Counted from the stretch's first letter, positions 24,953 through 33,353 are shown. The stretch is DNA of 49,588 nt from Shinella sp. (GCA_003248775.1 QFQX01000035.1:1-49588); one strand, 5' to 3'. Program-made: numbers and translations. Notes: generated by a model from the sequence alone, not told the origin.

Positions 24953-25690
24953 TCAGCGCGGGTCTCCGCCAAACAGGCCGAGTCGCGAGGAATGCGCTTT
25001 TTCCGTGAGCGGACTGAGCGGCGAACCTTCCGGCGTATCGACCCAGCCGTTTTCCGCAAGCCAGGAGGAAAGGTCGATCTCTCCCAGCCGGCAATGGGCT
25101 TCAATCGTTCCCTGCCATTCGGCGCTGTCGATTGTGCAGTTGACCGTGCGGTTTCTGATGAACAGCCGCTGCTGTGTGCGGGCGAGCATCCCGCAGGGCC
25201 ATTGCGTACCGCCGGCGCCGGTGCATGTGCGGGCCGGGTCCGTCGGTTCGATATCGGCAAGTTTCAGCGTCTTCTCCCCGAAGGTCAGGATGCCGGCGCC
25301 GGATGTCTGTGGTCGCGGCAGGTCGATGCCCTCGTGGTCTCCGTCGGTTGCTTGCCTCTGTGTCGCGTCCGGTCGCTGCGGCTCGGCCTGCGCGGCGATG
25401 GTCTCGCCGGTCGTCGTGCTGGTCGTTTCAGTCGCAGCCTCTGCAGGCTGGTTTGATGACGGCTGTCCTTCGTTGACATCAGCCGGCAAGGAGAGGTCCG
25501 GTTCTTCGGCTGAAACCTCCGGCGTCGCGGCCGGCGGAATCTCGGTGATATCGATGGTTTCCATGGTCGAGGGGTCAAAGTCGGCGGCCGTCTCCTCGCC
25601 GGTGCTGACGCTGCGGGCGCCCGCAACCACCGCAATTCCCCAGATTGCGAGACCTGCAATGCCGATAACGAGCGTGGACGCTGATCGCAT
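24953..25690 (-). CDS. Membrane-anchored SNase-like protein, probably non-catalytic
   Basis: This 245-residue protein has one N-terminal span (7-24) and a long acidic Thr/Pro/Ala/Glu-rich linker (25-130). The C-terminal domain (131-242) is related to thermonucleases, recognised by LKLADIEPTDP, the WPCGMLARTQQ helix and the ending LAENGWVDTPEG...SRLGLFGGDPR. The catalytic Arg-Glu-Arg set of staphylococcal nuclease is not preserved: the LRGIDAPE-type segment is LADIEPTDP and the YGR segment reads QGT. Catalysis is therefore doubtful. It probably faces the periplasm. It begins 12 bases after the stop of the S24 repressor gene, so the two are likely co-transcribed. AGGAA is 8 bases before its ATG. 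The 173 bases downstream hold only a weak ATCTG/CAGAT hairpin. Confidence 0.78.
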   Translation of the reverse strand: MRSASTLVIGIAGLAIWGIAVVAGARSVSTGEETAADFDPSTMETIDITEIPPAATPEVSAEEPDLSLPADVNEGQPSSNQPAEAATETTSTTTGETIAAQAEPQRPDATQRQATDGDHEGIDLPRPQTSGAGILTFGEKTLKLADIEPTDPARTCTGAGGTQWPCGMLARTQQRLFIRNRTVNCTIDSAEWQGTIEAHCRLGEIDLSSWLAENGWVDTPEGSPLSPLTEKAHSSRLGLFGGDPR

Positions 25691-25702
25691 AGGTCGTAAT
25701 TC

Positions 25703-26359
25703 CTATTGGCTGGCCCAGATGATGCGGGCGATCCATTCGACGTCTGTCATGTCGAGATTGCGGTTTGGGTGCTCAGGGTTGAGCGAGACGAGTTCGATCG
25801 CTTTTGCGCTCTGGCGGGCAAGCACCTTGGCCATCACTTCGCCCTCGCGTGTCTTCACCACCACCCGGTCGCCGCGGCGCACCTGGGCGCCCGGCTCGAC
25901 GATCAGCACGTCGCCATCCCGATAGAGCGGTTTCATACTATCGCCCTGTACCTCCAGCGCATAGACACCTGACTTGAGACCTGGGGCCGCCGGGAATTCT
26001 ACGAGATCCCAGCCCTGGCCGGCCGGAAATCCGCCGTCATCGAAAAAGCCGCCGGCACCTGCCTGGGCAAAGCCGAGCAGCGGGATCGATCCGGCCTGCG
26101 GCGGGAATGATCCGTTCGGAACGCTGCCGTCCCCCTGGATATAGCTCATGAACTGATCAATGCTGGAGCCGGTGGCATCGAGCACCTTGGAGATCGATTC
26201 CGTCGAGGGCCAGCGCATGCGCCCGTCGGATGCAATTCGCTTGGACTTGTTGAAGGACGTGGGATCCAGCCCGGCGCGGCGCGCCAGTCCGGAAGGTGTC
26301 AGCTGATGGCGTTCGGCAAGCCGGTCGATCGCGGCCCAGATCTTGTCGTGCGAAAGCAT
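25703..26359 (-). CDS. XRE-type repressor with S24 (LexA-like) peptidase domain
   Basis: The 218-residue protein has an N-terminal helix-turn-helix (about 5-72, with TPSGLARRAGLDPTSF) and a C-terminal S24 signal-peptidase-like fold (about 92-215). The catalytic Ser141 is in QGDSMKPLYRDGD and Lys178 in EVMAKVL. An Ala-Gly pair (100-101, in FAQAGAGG) is placed where LexA- and CI-type repressors cleave themselves. It could thus respond to DNA damage through RecA, or act as a non-cleaving regulator. GGAG lies 11 bases upstream of the ATG. It heads a two-gene unit with the SNase-like gene. No prophage genes surround it, so it looks like a resident chromosomal regulator. Confidence 0.88.
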   Translation of the reverse strand: MLSHDKIWAAIDRLAERHQLTPSGLARRAGLDPTSFNKSKRIASDGRMRWPSTESISKVLDATGSSIDQFMSYIQGDGSVPNGSFPPQAGSIPLLGFAQAGAGGFFDDGGFPAGQGWDLVEFPAAPGLKSGVYALEVQGDSMKPLYRDGDVLIVEPGAQVRRGDRVVVKTREGEVMAKVLARQSAKAIELVSLNPEHPNRNLDMTDVEWIARIIWASQ

Positions 26360-26498
26360 TGTCGCCCATGCTCCAAGCCCGGCGGTGATCCCTGAAATAT
26401 CCTTCTGACCCAGGCGCTGGTCGCGACTCTAGCGGAGCCTGTTCCGGGAGTAAAGATTAAAAAAGGAATAAAATCCTCTCTGTCTCAGAAGCGAAAGA

Positions 26499-27146
26499 TC
26501 AGGCGACCATGGCCATGTTGATCTTGCCGAGCTGAATGACCGCCTGAGTGCGGCTGTCGACCTTGAGCTTGAGGAGGATCGCGGAAACATGGGCCTTGAT
26601 GGTGGCTTCCGAAACGCCGAGTTCATAGGCGATCTGCTTGTTGAGCAGGCCCTCGCCGAGCATGCCCAGCACGCGGCTCTGCTGCGGGGTCAGCGTGCGC
26701 AGGCGATTGATGAGATCAGCGACATCAGGATCCTGCTCCTGCCCGCCGTGATAGAATTTCGGTGTCCAGATATCGCCTTCCAGAACGGCCTGGATGGCGG
26801 CGCGGATGTCGTCGATGCCGGAGGATTTCGAAATGAAGCCGGAAGCGCCCAGTTCCAGCGCGCGGCGGATGGTGGTTGGGTCGTCTGAGGCCGATACGAT
26901 GACGATCGGCAGGCTGGCGAATTCGGCGCGCAGCGCCATCAGGCCGGAAAAGCCCGATACGCCGGGCATGGCGAGATCAAGCAGCAGGAGGTCGGCTTCG
27001 GGATGGGCGGATGCAGCCTTGCGGGCGGCTTCGAAATCACCGGCCTCGATGATCGACTGCTCACCGTCAAACCCGCTGACGGACTGCCGAAGTGCGCCAC
27101 GGAAGAGCGGATGGTCGTCTGCAATGATGAAAGTGGATGCCGTCAT
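26499..27146 (-). CDS. Two-component response regulator, LuxR/NarL family
   Basis: The 215-residue protein has a receiver domain (1-120) with the acidic pair ADDH (residues 9-12) and phospho-acceptor Asp57 in LLLLDLAMPG. A LuxR-type helix-turn-helix (about 145-208) contains LTPQQSRVLGMLGEGLLNKQIAYELGVS in parts typical of the family and the recognition helix EATIKAHVSAIL. I chose the ATG at 27146, six bases after GGGAGGGG; an 11-residue upstream extension is less likely. No histidine kinase gene is adjacent, so it is an orphan regulator. The 139 bases to the S24 gene include an A/T-rich segment at 26449-26475. Confidence 0.93.
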   Translation of the reverse strand: MTASTFIIADDHPLFRGALRQSVSGFDGEQSIIEAGDFEAARKAASAHPEADLLLLDLAMPGVSGFSGLMALRAEFASLPIVIVSASDDPTTIRRALELGASGFISKSSGIDDIRAAIQAVLEGDIWTPKFYHGGQEQDPDVADLINRLRTLTPQQSRVLGMLGEGLLNKQIAYELGVSEATIKAHVSAILLKLKVDSRTQAVIQLGKINMAMVA

Positions 27147-27232
27147 GTCGAGCCCCCTCCCAAGAGCAAAGTCTTTCAACCGCGCGGGCGGATGTTCTTC
27201 TTTTAGCCTCTGATGTGAATATATACAATGGT

Positions 27233-27664
27233 CTATGTTTTGTTCGGCGGACTATTCTCTTCCTGTTGCTTGAACTCCTCGACGAGCCCGAAGAAGGACC
27301 GCATGAAGCGTTCCATGATGCCGATCGAGCGTTCGACCTCCTCGTCGGACGGCAGGTTTTCGCCTGATCTTGCAAGAGGCTGGCCTTCGCCTTGCTTCTT
27401 TTCAAGCGCTGTTACGCGATTCTCCAGGCGATCCAGTTCCTCCTCATAGGCCGCGCGTTCGTCGGCGGCCATCCGGCAGGTCAGGGTGCCGTCCTTTTCC
27501 TGGCAGAGGGTCAGTGCGCCGGTCTTGCGGTCGAGCCGGACGAAGCCCGAATCCGTCTTTTCGAGCGAGAAGCGGTTTGTGTCTGCGTCCTGGGCAAGGG
27601 CCGGAATGGCGCTTCCGGCCATCACGCTTATCAACGATGCGGCCATCAGGCTTATCGGCTTCAT
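27233..27664 (-). CDS. Secreted hypothetical protein with coiled coil
   Basis: I do not recognise a named family. The 143-residue product starts with a clear signal peptide (MKPISLMAASLISVMAGS...ALAQ), with cleavage expected after ALA. It continues with a short beta-type segment containing CQEKDGTLTC, two cysteines eight residues apart that could form a disulfide. A predicted coiled coil (about 70-95, EEELDRLENRVTALEKK) and an acidic tail follow. The start at 27664 has GGGAGA upstream. It is in the same direction as the LuxR-type regulator, with 86 bases between them. Confidence 0.75.
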   Translation of the reverse strand: MKPISLMAASLISVMAGSAIPALAQDADTNRFSLEKTDSGFVRLDRKTGALTLCQEKDGTLTCRMAADERAAYEEELDRLENRVTALEKKQGEGQPLARSGENLPSDEEVERSIGIMERFMRSFFGLVEEFKQQEENSPPNKT

Positions 27665-27783
27665 GCATGTCTCTCCCGAAATGGCCCGCCACCGGAGGAT
27701 GAACCGGCGATGGGCGTGGACAATCCCGGCACTTTCCGGCAAACCGCATGCATCGATCGCATCGGAGACGGAAGGACGCGCCC

Positions 27784-28128
27784 TTGGAACGCATCATATA
27801 CAAGATCGTGCCGCAGGAATTATGGCAGCAGGCGCGGGCCGAGGGTTTATTTCGCGGGGCGTCCATAGATTTGCAGGATGGTTACATTCATTTTTCGACC
27901 GCCACTCAGTCCGTGGAGACGGCCCGGCGCTATTTCGCCGGCGTCTCCGGACTGCTGCTGGTTGCCGTCGAGGCGTCCGCACTCGGTGATGCGCTGCGCT
28001 ACGAGCCATCACGGGGTGGAGATCTCTTCCCCCATCTCTACGCCAACCTGCCGATGGACGCGGTACTTTGGGAAAAGCCCCTGCTGCTGAAGGCGGATGG
28101 CTCCCACGATTTTCCGGAGATGGCATGA
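27784..28128 (+). CDS. DUF952 family protein
   Basis: A 114-residue protein with the DUF952 fold: IIYKIVPQELW at the start, DGYIHFSTATQ in the middle and FPHLYANLP near the end. The family is related to ADP-ribose-binding or glutathione-transferase-associated domains, and its role is unknown. I chose the TTG at 27784, which follows GGAAGGA by 8 bases and begins the family's MERIIYKI; an ATG at 27748 would add 12 basic residues. The last four bases ATGA overlap the pyrD start, so the two genes are translationally coupled. Confidence 0.82.
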   Translation: MERIIYKIVPQELWQQARAEGLFRGASIDLQDGYIHFSTATQSVETARRYFAGVSGLLLVAVEASALGDALRYEPSRGGDLFPHLYANLPMDAVLWEKPLLLKADGSHDFPEMA

Positions 28129-29216
28129 TGATCGACGCGTTCAAGACCTTTGCCCGCCGCGGCCTTTTCCTCTTCGATGCGGAAACGGCGCATGGCATGT
28201 CCATCACCGCGCTGAAGTCAGGCGTTCTGCCGGCCTGCCGATTGCCTTCCGATCCGCGTCTCACTGTTACGGTGGCGGGCCTGTGCTTCCCTAATCCGCT
28301 CGGCATGGCTGCGGGCTATGACAAGAATGCCGAGGTGCCGGATGCGCTTCTGCGCCTCGGCTTTGGTTTCGCCGAAGTCGGTACGCTGACCCCGAAGCCC
28401 CAGTCAGGCAATCCAAAGCCGCGTATCTTCCGTCTGGAGCGGGACATGGCGGTGATCAATCGACTGGGCTTCAACAATGAGGGACATGAGGCGGCCTTCA
28501 CCCGGCTGACCGCACGCCGTCCCGACGGCCTTGTCGGCGTCAACATCGGCGCCAACAAGGACAGCGAGGATCGCATCGGCGATTATGTCCTCGGCATCAG
28601 GCGCTTCCAGTCCGTCGCGGATTATTTCACCGTCAACATTTCATCACCGAACACGCCCGGTCTGCGCGACCTGCAGGCACGCGAAAGTCTGGCGGCCCTT
28701 CTTTCCGCCGTTCTTGCCGCCCGGGACGAGGGGGCAACGGCGACCGGCAAGCGCCGCCCGGTCTTCCTCAAGATCGCGCCGGATCTGACCGAAGAGGGCA
28801 TGGACGACATCGCGGCTGAAGCGCTGGCTCATGATCTCGATGGCCTGATCGTTTCCAACACCACCCTGTCACGCGAGGGGCTTGTCGATCCCCGTCTAGC
28901 CGGCGAGGCGGGCGGCCTGTCCGGTCGGCCGCTGTTCGAAAAGTCGACGGCCGTTCTGGCGCGCATGCGCAAGCGGGTCGGGGGCAAACTTCCGATCATC
29001 GGCGTCGGGGGTGTTTCCTCCGCCGAGACGGCGCTGGAAAAGATCCGCGCCGGCGCCGATCTGGTGCAGCTCTATTCCTGCATGGTTTATGAAGGTCCGG
29101 GTCTTCCCGGCAGCATCGTCCGCGGTCTCTCCGCTCTTATGGACCGGGAGAAGGTGAACTCGATTTCGGACCTGCGCGACAGCAGGCTCGATCACTGGCT
29201 GGCGGCAAAGGTCTGA
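28125..29216 (+). CDS. pyrD: Dihydroorotate dehydrogenase (quinone), class 2
   Basis: PyrD oxidises dihydroorotate to orotate in pyrimidine synthesis and passes electrons to quinone at the inner membrane. The 363-residue protein has the N-terminal amphipathic helix of class 2 enzymes (FKTFARRGLFLFDAETAHG). The FMN and substrate elements are FPNPLGMAAGYDKN, NRLGFNNEG, TVNISSPNTPGLRD with the catalytic serine, and IGVGGVSSAETALEKI. Two ATGs in tandem (28125 and 28128) are possible starts; the first overlaps the DUF952 stop. Its end overlaps that of the convergent MATE gene by 25 bases. Confidence 0.96.
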   Translation: MMIDAFKTFARRGLFLFDAETAHGMSITALKSGVLPACRLPSDPRLTVTVAGLCFPNPLGMAAGYDKNAEVPDALLRLGFGFAEVGTLTPKPQSGNPKPRIFRLERDMAVINRLGFNNEGHEAAFTRLTARRPDGLVGVNIGANKDSEDRIGDYVLGIRRFQSVADYFTVNISSPNTPGLRDLQARESLAALLSAVLAARDEGATATGKRRPVFLKIAPDLTEEGMDDIAAEALAHDLDGLIVSNTTLSREGLVDPRLAGEAGGLSGRPLFEKSTAVLARMRKRVGGKLPIIGVGGVSSAETALEKIRAGADLVQLYSCMVYEGPGLPGSIVRGLSALMDREKVNSISDLRDSRLDHWLAAKV

Positions 29217-30547
29217 GCAAGCTTGCGCGGCAGGATCGCAGCAAGCGTCAGGCCGCGCAGCGCCAGAAAGATGTTGAGCGACAGCCAGAGTCCATGATTG
29301 CCGAGCATCGGGGCAAATAGCGCAAGCGCTGCGCAATAACCGACAAGCGCAAGCAGCATCATGTTGCGCATCTCGCGCGACCATGTTGCCCCGATGAAGA
29401 CGCCGTCCATCTGGAAAGCCAGCGCTCCGGTCAGAGCGGTCAGTGCCGCCCAGGGCAGGAAATCGCGCGCCAGCGCCCGGACAGGCTCCGAAGTGGTCAT
29501 GACGTCGATCAGCGTACCGCCGAGCGACAGGAAGAACAGGGCGCAGGCGGCCGCAAGCCCGAACGACCAGATTGCCGTCAGCTTGATTGCCCGTTCGAAG
29601 CCGGGGCGGAAGCGGGCGCCGATCGCCCGGCCGGTGATCTGTTCGGCGGCGTTGGCCATGCCGTCGAGGAAGAAGCTCGCGATCAGGAAGAAATTCATCA
29701 GCAGCGCATTGGCCGCCAGCAGTTCCGGCCCGAAAAGCGTGCCGACCCGGGTTTGCAGCGTGAAGGCGGCCACCAGCGCCAGCGAACGGATCATGATGTC
29801 GCGGTTGATCGCAAACAGCGCCTTCAGCTTTTCTCGTGAAAGCACGGTCGCCAGTTTGGGGCGCAGGGTTCCGCGAAAGGTAAACAGCATGTAGGCGAGC
29901 CCGGCGATGAAGGCGACGGCTTCGCCCGCAAGTGTGCCCCAGGCGACGCCGGCAATGCCGAAATCGAGCCACAGTCCCAGCCAGATCGACATGACGATAT
30001 TGACGCCGTTGAGCAGGATCTGCAGCGCTAGTCCGACCGAGCCGCGCCCCATGCCGAGCACCGATCCGAGCAGGGTGAAATTGCCGAGCGTCAATGGCGC
30101 TCCCAGCACGCGGATGGCGAAATAGGTGGATGTCGCCTCGGCGACCGGTCCTGTTGCCCCCATCAGCGCGACGCCGGTTTTCAGGATCAGCGGTGACAGC
30201 GCAAGGATGATGATGCCAAGACAGAGCGACAGCAGGAAGGAACGGTAGAACACGGCCTGCTGTTCGGCTCTATCGCCCCTGCCGAGCGCTTGTGCCGTCA
30301 GCGCCGTGGTCGAGGCGCGCACGAAGCCGAAGCCGGCATATATCAGGTCGAAAAGCACGGCGGCGATTGCGAGCCCCGCAAGGGCTTCCGCCGAACCGGT
30401 GCGCCCCACCACGGCCGTTCCGGTCAGTCCCAGCAGTGGCGTCGTGACGAAACCGAGCGTCATGGGAACCGCGATCGACAACACCAGTCGATGCGTCACC
30501 GCGAAGGAATTATGCTGTCTGCCGGCCCGATCCATGCCACCGCTCAT
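29192..30547 (-). CDS. MATE family efflux transporter (DinF-like)
   Basis: The 451-residue inner-membrane protein has the twelve-span duplicated architecture of MATE exporters, which expel drugs or toxins using Na+ or H+. The N-terminal half begins with LVLSIAVPMTLGFVTTPLLGLTGTAVVGRTG, and the DinF-type branch is suggested by the repeats GLALQILLNGVNIVMS and QMDGVFIGATWS. The start at 30547 has GGAA close upstream; an ATG four codons further in is an alternative. Its 3' end overlaps pyrD tail-to-tail. The gap to the CAP-domain gene, on the same strand upstream, is 21 bases, so co-transcription is possible. Confidence 0.92.
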   Translation of the reverse strand: MSGGMDRAGRQHNSFAVTHRLVLSIAVPMTLGFVTTPLLGLTGTAVVGRTGSAEALAGLAIAAVLFDLIYAGFGFVRASTTALTAQALGRGDRAEQQAVFYRSFLLSLCLGIIILALSPLILKTGVALMGATGPVAEATSTYFAIRVLGAPLTLGNFTLLGSVLGMGRGSVGLALQILLNGVNIVMSIWLGLWLDFGIAGVAWGTLAGEAVAFIAGLAYMLFTFRGTLRPKLATVLSREKLKALFAINRDIMIRSLALVAAFTLQTRVGTLFGPELLAANALLMNFFLIASFFLDGMANAAEQITGRAIGARFRPGFERAIKLTAIWSFGLAAACALFFLSLGGTLIDVMTTSEPVRALARDFLPWAALTALTGALAFQMDGVFIGATWSREMRNMMLLALVGYCAALALFAPMLGNHGLWLSLNIFLALRGLTLAAILPRKLAQTFAASQ

Positions 30548-30568
30548 TTCCGGCCGGGCGGGAATCGC

Positions 30569-31078
30569 TCAGGCCGAGAGCACCATGGCCCAGAAAGGTC
30601 TGTTGGCGGAAGAGGGCGCGCGGGCGACAGCAACGCCAAGCCCGTTATAGCGGCCGAGCATGTTTTCGAGATGCTTTTTCGAGTCGATCCACGCCTGCAC
30701 GGCGCGCTCGACGGTATCCTGGCCGGTCGCGATGTTTTCGGCGGCAGGCAGCGGCACTTCGCCGGCCTTCATGCGGCTGAAGAAACTGTCGTTGAAGCCG
30801 ATGATATGGGACATCTTGTCGGCCTTGGCCATGCGCCGTGCCTGGAAGATCGCCGCCGTTTCCGCTGCCGGGCTCTTGGAAAGCGTGGAAAGTCCATTTC
30901 TTGCCCGCAATGCGTTGACGAGGGGCAGCGCGGCATCCGTCTCCGGCTTGGCCGCATCGTCCGAAACGGTCAGCACGTCCGTGCTGCGACAGCCGGCGAG
31001 CGAAAGCGCCAGTCCGCTGCCGGCAAGGATCAGGAAGCCGCGGCGCGGCAAGGGCTGGGCGAACACGGAAAGCGTCAT
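30569..31078 (-). CDS. CAP-domain (SCP/PR1-like) lipoprotein
   Basis: The 169-residue protein starts with a lipoprotein signal (PRRGFLILAGSG, then the lipobox LAGC), so it should be lipid-anchored outside the inner membrane. The twin arginine hints at Tat export. The rest is a bacterial CAP domain (about 45-165), with VNALRARNGLSTL, the helix AIFQARRMAKADKMSHIIG and AENIATGQDTVERAVQAWIDSKKHLENML. CAP proteins bind small molecules or act on the envelope; the role here is unknown. The ATG follows the stop of the upstream small membrane protein gene by one base, indicating coupling. Confidence 0.88.
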   Translation of the reverse strand: MTLSVFAQPLPRRGFLILAGSGLALSLAGCRSTDVLTVSDDAAKPETDAALPLVNALRARNGLSTLSKSPAAETAAIFQARRMAKADKMSHIIGFNDSFFSRMKAGEVPLPAAENIATGQDTVERAVQAWIDSKKHLENMLGRYNGLGVAVARAPSSANRPFWAMVLSA

Positions 31079-31079
31079 G

Positions 31080-31346
31080 TCAGTTGCGGCTGCCGAAGAG
31101 ACGCAGAACGATGAAGATGGGAATGACCACTGTTGCACCAAGCAGCAGATAGTCGCCGACCCGGCCAAGCGCTGAGAACCCTCGGTACCAGAGTTCGAGG
31201 AAGAAGTTGCGGATGCCATCCACGATGTCGAGCGGATAGATGCCGAACACGGTCATGATGAAGCCGACGATCAGCGATACGACCAAAAGCTTGACGAGGG
31301 TCCGGCCCGGCGTATCGCCCAGAAATCTGTTCACTCGATCCGACAT
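31080..31346 (-). CDS. Small two-span membrane protein (DUF6460-like)
   Basis: An 88-residue protein that starts MSDRVNRFLGDTPGRTLVKL. It has two membrane spans (about 20-42 and 60-82) separated by a short aromatic stretch (NFFLELWYRG). I associate it with the DUF6460 family of Rhizobiales on the basis of that N-terminus, with moderate certainty; the function is unknown. AGGAG lies 6 bases before the ATG at 31346. It is translated just before the CAP lipoprotein gene, so the two may form an envelope unit. It is divergent from the methyltransferase gene. Confidence 0.82.
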   Translation of the reverse strand: MSDRVNRFLGDTPGRTLVKLLVVSLIVGFIMTVFGIYPLDIVDGIRNFFLELWYRGFSALGRVGDYLLLGATVVIPIFIVLRLFGSRN

Positions 31347-31490
31347 GCAAATCTCCTGTTTCGCCTGAGATAGGACGACGCATTGCCTTGCGCAAGCAAG
31401 CCATGGCTCCCGGCGCCTCGCCATGCGCCAAATAGCTCTTGTGTTTTTCTCGCGTATCGGTCAAGACCGCGCGCCGCCAGAGGTTTCACC

Positions 31491-32435
31491 ATGCAGCCGA
31501 CCCAGTTCTCGTCCGGCGACGTCATCGCCGACCGCCGCGCCGATTATGCCCGAATGCTTGCCGAAAGTGGCGATCCTGCGGCAGCAGCCGAATTGATGGA
31601 GCAGGCGCTGGAACTCGCGCCCGCATGGGCCGCCGGCTGGCTGCGCTTTGCCGAATATCTTGAAAAGGCCGGGAATGGCGAAGGTGCGATAACGGCGCTG
31701 CGCATGGTGCAGAAACTCGATCAGGAAGAGATCTTCGGCGCGCGGTTGAAACTCGCGCTTCTCGGCGCCATCGACGTGCCGGACCAGCCCCCGAGCCGTT
31801 ATGTCGAGGCGCTGTTCGACGATTATGCCGACCGTTTTGAAACGGCGCTCGTGGAGCGGCTCGACTACAGCGTGCCCCAGAAGCTTTCGGCGCTGCTGTG
31901 GCGATATCGTGGAGAGGGCGGACCTTTCCGGCTGGCCATCGATCTTGGTTGCGGCACCGGTCTTTTCGGCGTCGAGATCCGTTCGGTCGTGGAACGACTC
32001 GAAGGTTTCGATCTCTCGGTCAACATGTTGGCCAAGGCGGAAGAGAAGGGCGTCTACGATTTTCTCGCACGTGCGGACCTCTCGCTCGATGCTGAAGGCT
32101 CAGGACTGTTCGTTGACGGCCTCTTGCCCCATCGCGCCGACCTTCTGACGGCGGCCGATGTGCTGATGTATCTGGGCGATCTCGAAACGCCCTTTTCGCT
32201 CGTATCGGAGCTTTCCGATGCGGGCGCGCACTTTGCATTTTCCGTCGAGGATGCCGGCAGCGATGACGGCTTCCATCTGGCGCCGTCGCTTCGTTATGCC
32301 CATTCCGAGACCCATGTCCGCACAAGGCTTGCCTCGGCAGGCTTCGAGGTGGTTGATCTCGAGCGAACGGTCATTCGCATGGATGGCGGAAAACCGGTCT
32401 CCGGCATTTTGTTTATTGCGGTGCGAAAGGGTTGA
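31491..32435 (+). CDS. TPR-containing SAM-dependent methyltransferase
   Basis: The 314-residue cytosolic protein joins an N-terminal tetratricopeptide region (about 15-90, DYARMLAESGDPAAAAELME and the following repeat) to a class I methyltransferase domain. Motif I reads AIDLGCGTGLFG, and the acidic motif II region is GFDLSVNML. Such proteins methylate unknown small molecules or proteins and are often annotated as methyltransferase-like TPR proteins. The ATG at 31491 follows the stretch AGAGG. It is monocistronic as far as can be seen: 118 bases separate it from the next gene. Confidence 0.88.
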   Translation: MQPTQFSSGDVIADRRADYARMLAESGDPAAAAELMEQALELAPAWAAGWLRFAEYLEKAGNGEGAITALRMVQKLDQEEIFGARLKLALLGAIDVPDQPPSRYVEALFDDYADRFETALVERLDYSVPQKLSALLWRYRGEGGPFRLAIDLGCGTGLFGVEIRSVVERLEGFDLSVNMLAKAEEKGVYDFLARADLSLDAEGSGLFVDGLLPHRADLLTAADVLMYLGDLETPFSLVSELSDAGAHFAFSVEDAGSDDGFHLAPSLRYAHSETHVRTRLASAGFEVVDLERTVIRMDGGKPVSGILFIAVRKG

Positions 32436-32553
32436 ACCGACTGAAAATTGCGAAGTTTGCAATAGGTCAGCATGCCTTACATATCGTGCTTGCGAACGCC
32501 TGAAACTGCGCTACCCTGACAGCATCTAAGCCCGGTTTCGTGGAGATGTTGGC

Positions 32554-33192
32554 ATGGCGCAGATGAGCAGCATGTTGGGTATCTGGAACGCGAACCCGTC
32601 CCGTCACACGCCCGTGGAAGACGTGCAGGGAATTCTGGCAGGCGCCATGATTTCCGCGCTTGGCCTCTATCTCATGGCAAAGGTGGGGTTGCTGACCGGC
32701 GGCATGGCCGGCCTCGCGTTTGTCCTTCACTACTGGAGCGGCGTGAGCTTCGGTCTTCTCTTCTTCCTGCTCAACCTGCCGTTCTACTGGCTTTCCCTGC
32801 GTCGCGTCGGGGTCGATTTTACCCTGAAGACCTTCGTGGCGGTTGGCCTGACCTCCTTCCTCGTCGAAATCGAAAGCCGTTTCCTCGTCATCGAGACGGT
32901 CGCGCCCTTCTGGGCCGCGGTTCTTGGCGGCCTGCTTCTGGGCTTCGGCCTTCTGGCGCTCTATCGCCACCGTGCAAGCCTTGGCGGCCTTGGCATTCTT
33001 GCGGTCTATATCCAGGATCGTTTCGGCGTCCGCGCCGGTCTCGTCCAGCTTGCCTTCGACCTCTGCATCATGGCTCTGGCCTTTGCAGTGCTTTCGCCCA
33101 TGGTGGTCGTCTACTCGGTCGTCGGAGCCGTGGTGCTCAATCTCTTCCTGACCATCAATCACCGTTCGGATCGCTACATCGCTCTTCGCTGA
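32554..33192 (+). CDS. YitT family membrane protein, copy 1
   Basis: The 212-residue inner-membrane protein has five to six spans and the YitT/DUF161 signatures VEDVQGILAGA, GLLTGGMAGLAFVLHY, LRRVGVDFTLKTF and the ending NHRSDRYIALR. Bacterial YitT proteins are mostly uncharacterised. A close paralogue follows after 185 bases (33378-34022). The two share long aligned blocks from the first span to the last residues, a tandem duplication. Which ligand or ion they carry is not known. Confidence 0.88.
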   Translation: MAQMSSMLGIWNANPSRHTPVEDVQGILAGAMISALGLYLMAKVGLLTGGMAGLAFVLHYWSGVSFGLLFFLLNLPFYWLSLRRVGVDFTLKTFVAVGLTSFLVEIESRFLVIETVAPFWAAVLGGLLLGFGLLALYRHRASLGGLGILAVYIQDRFGVRAGLVQLAFDLCIMALAFAVLSPMVVVYSVVGAVVLNLFLTINHRSDRYIALR

Positions 33193-33250
33193 ACCATATG
33201 GGTGCTGCCTCTTGAGCAATCGCCCTTTGCGCGATACCGAGGCTTCCAGA

Positions 33251-33353
33251 GCATGTTGCGCAAAAATGTGCCGCGGTTTTGCGGGAACGACATGCGGTGA
33301 AATTAGGCGCTAAAGCGCAACAAGCGAATCTGAAAGATCGCGACGCGCTTTAG
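33251..33353 (+). repeat. Rhizobial palindromic intergenic repeat between the YitT copies
   Basis: Two inverted repeats stand side by side. The left runs from GCATGTTGCGCAAAA to TTTTGCGGGAACGACATGC (33251-33295). The right runs from CTAAAGCGC (33310-33318) to GCGCTTTAG (33345-33353). The left half resembles the repeat widespread in rhizobial genomes that reads AGCATGTCGCGCAAAA in other copies. Such elements are probably non-autonomous. It fills most of the 185-base gap. Confidence 0.75.
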
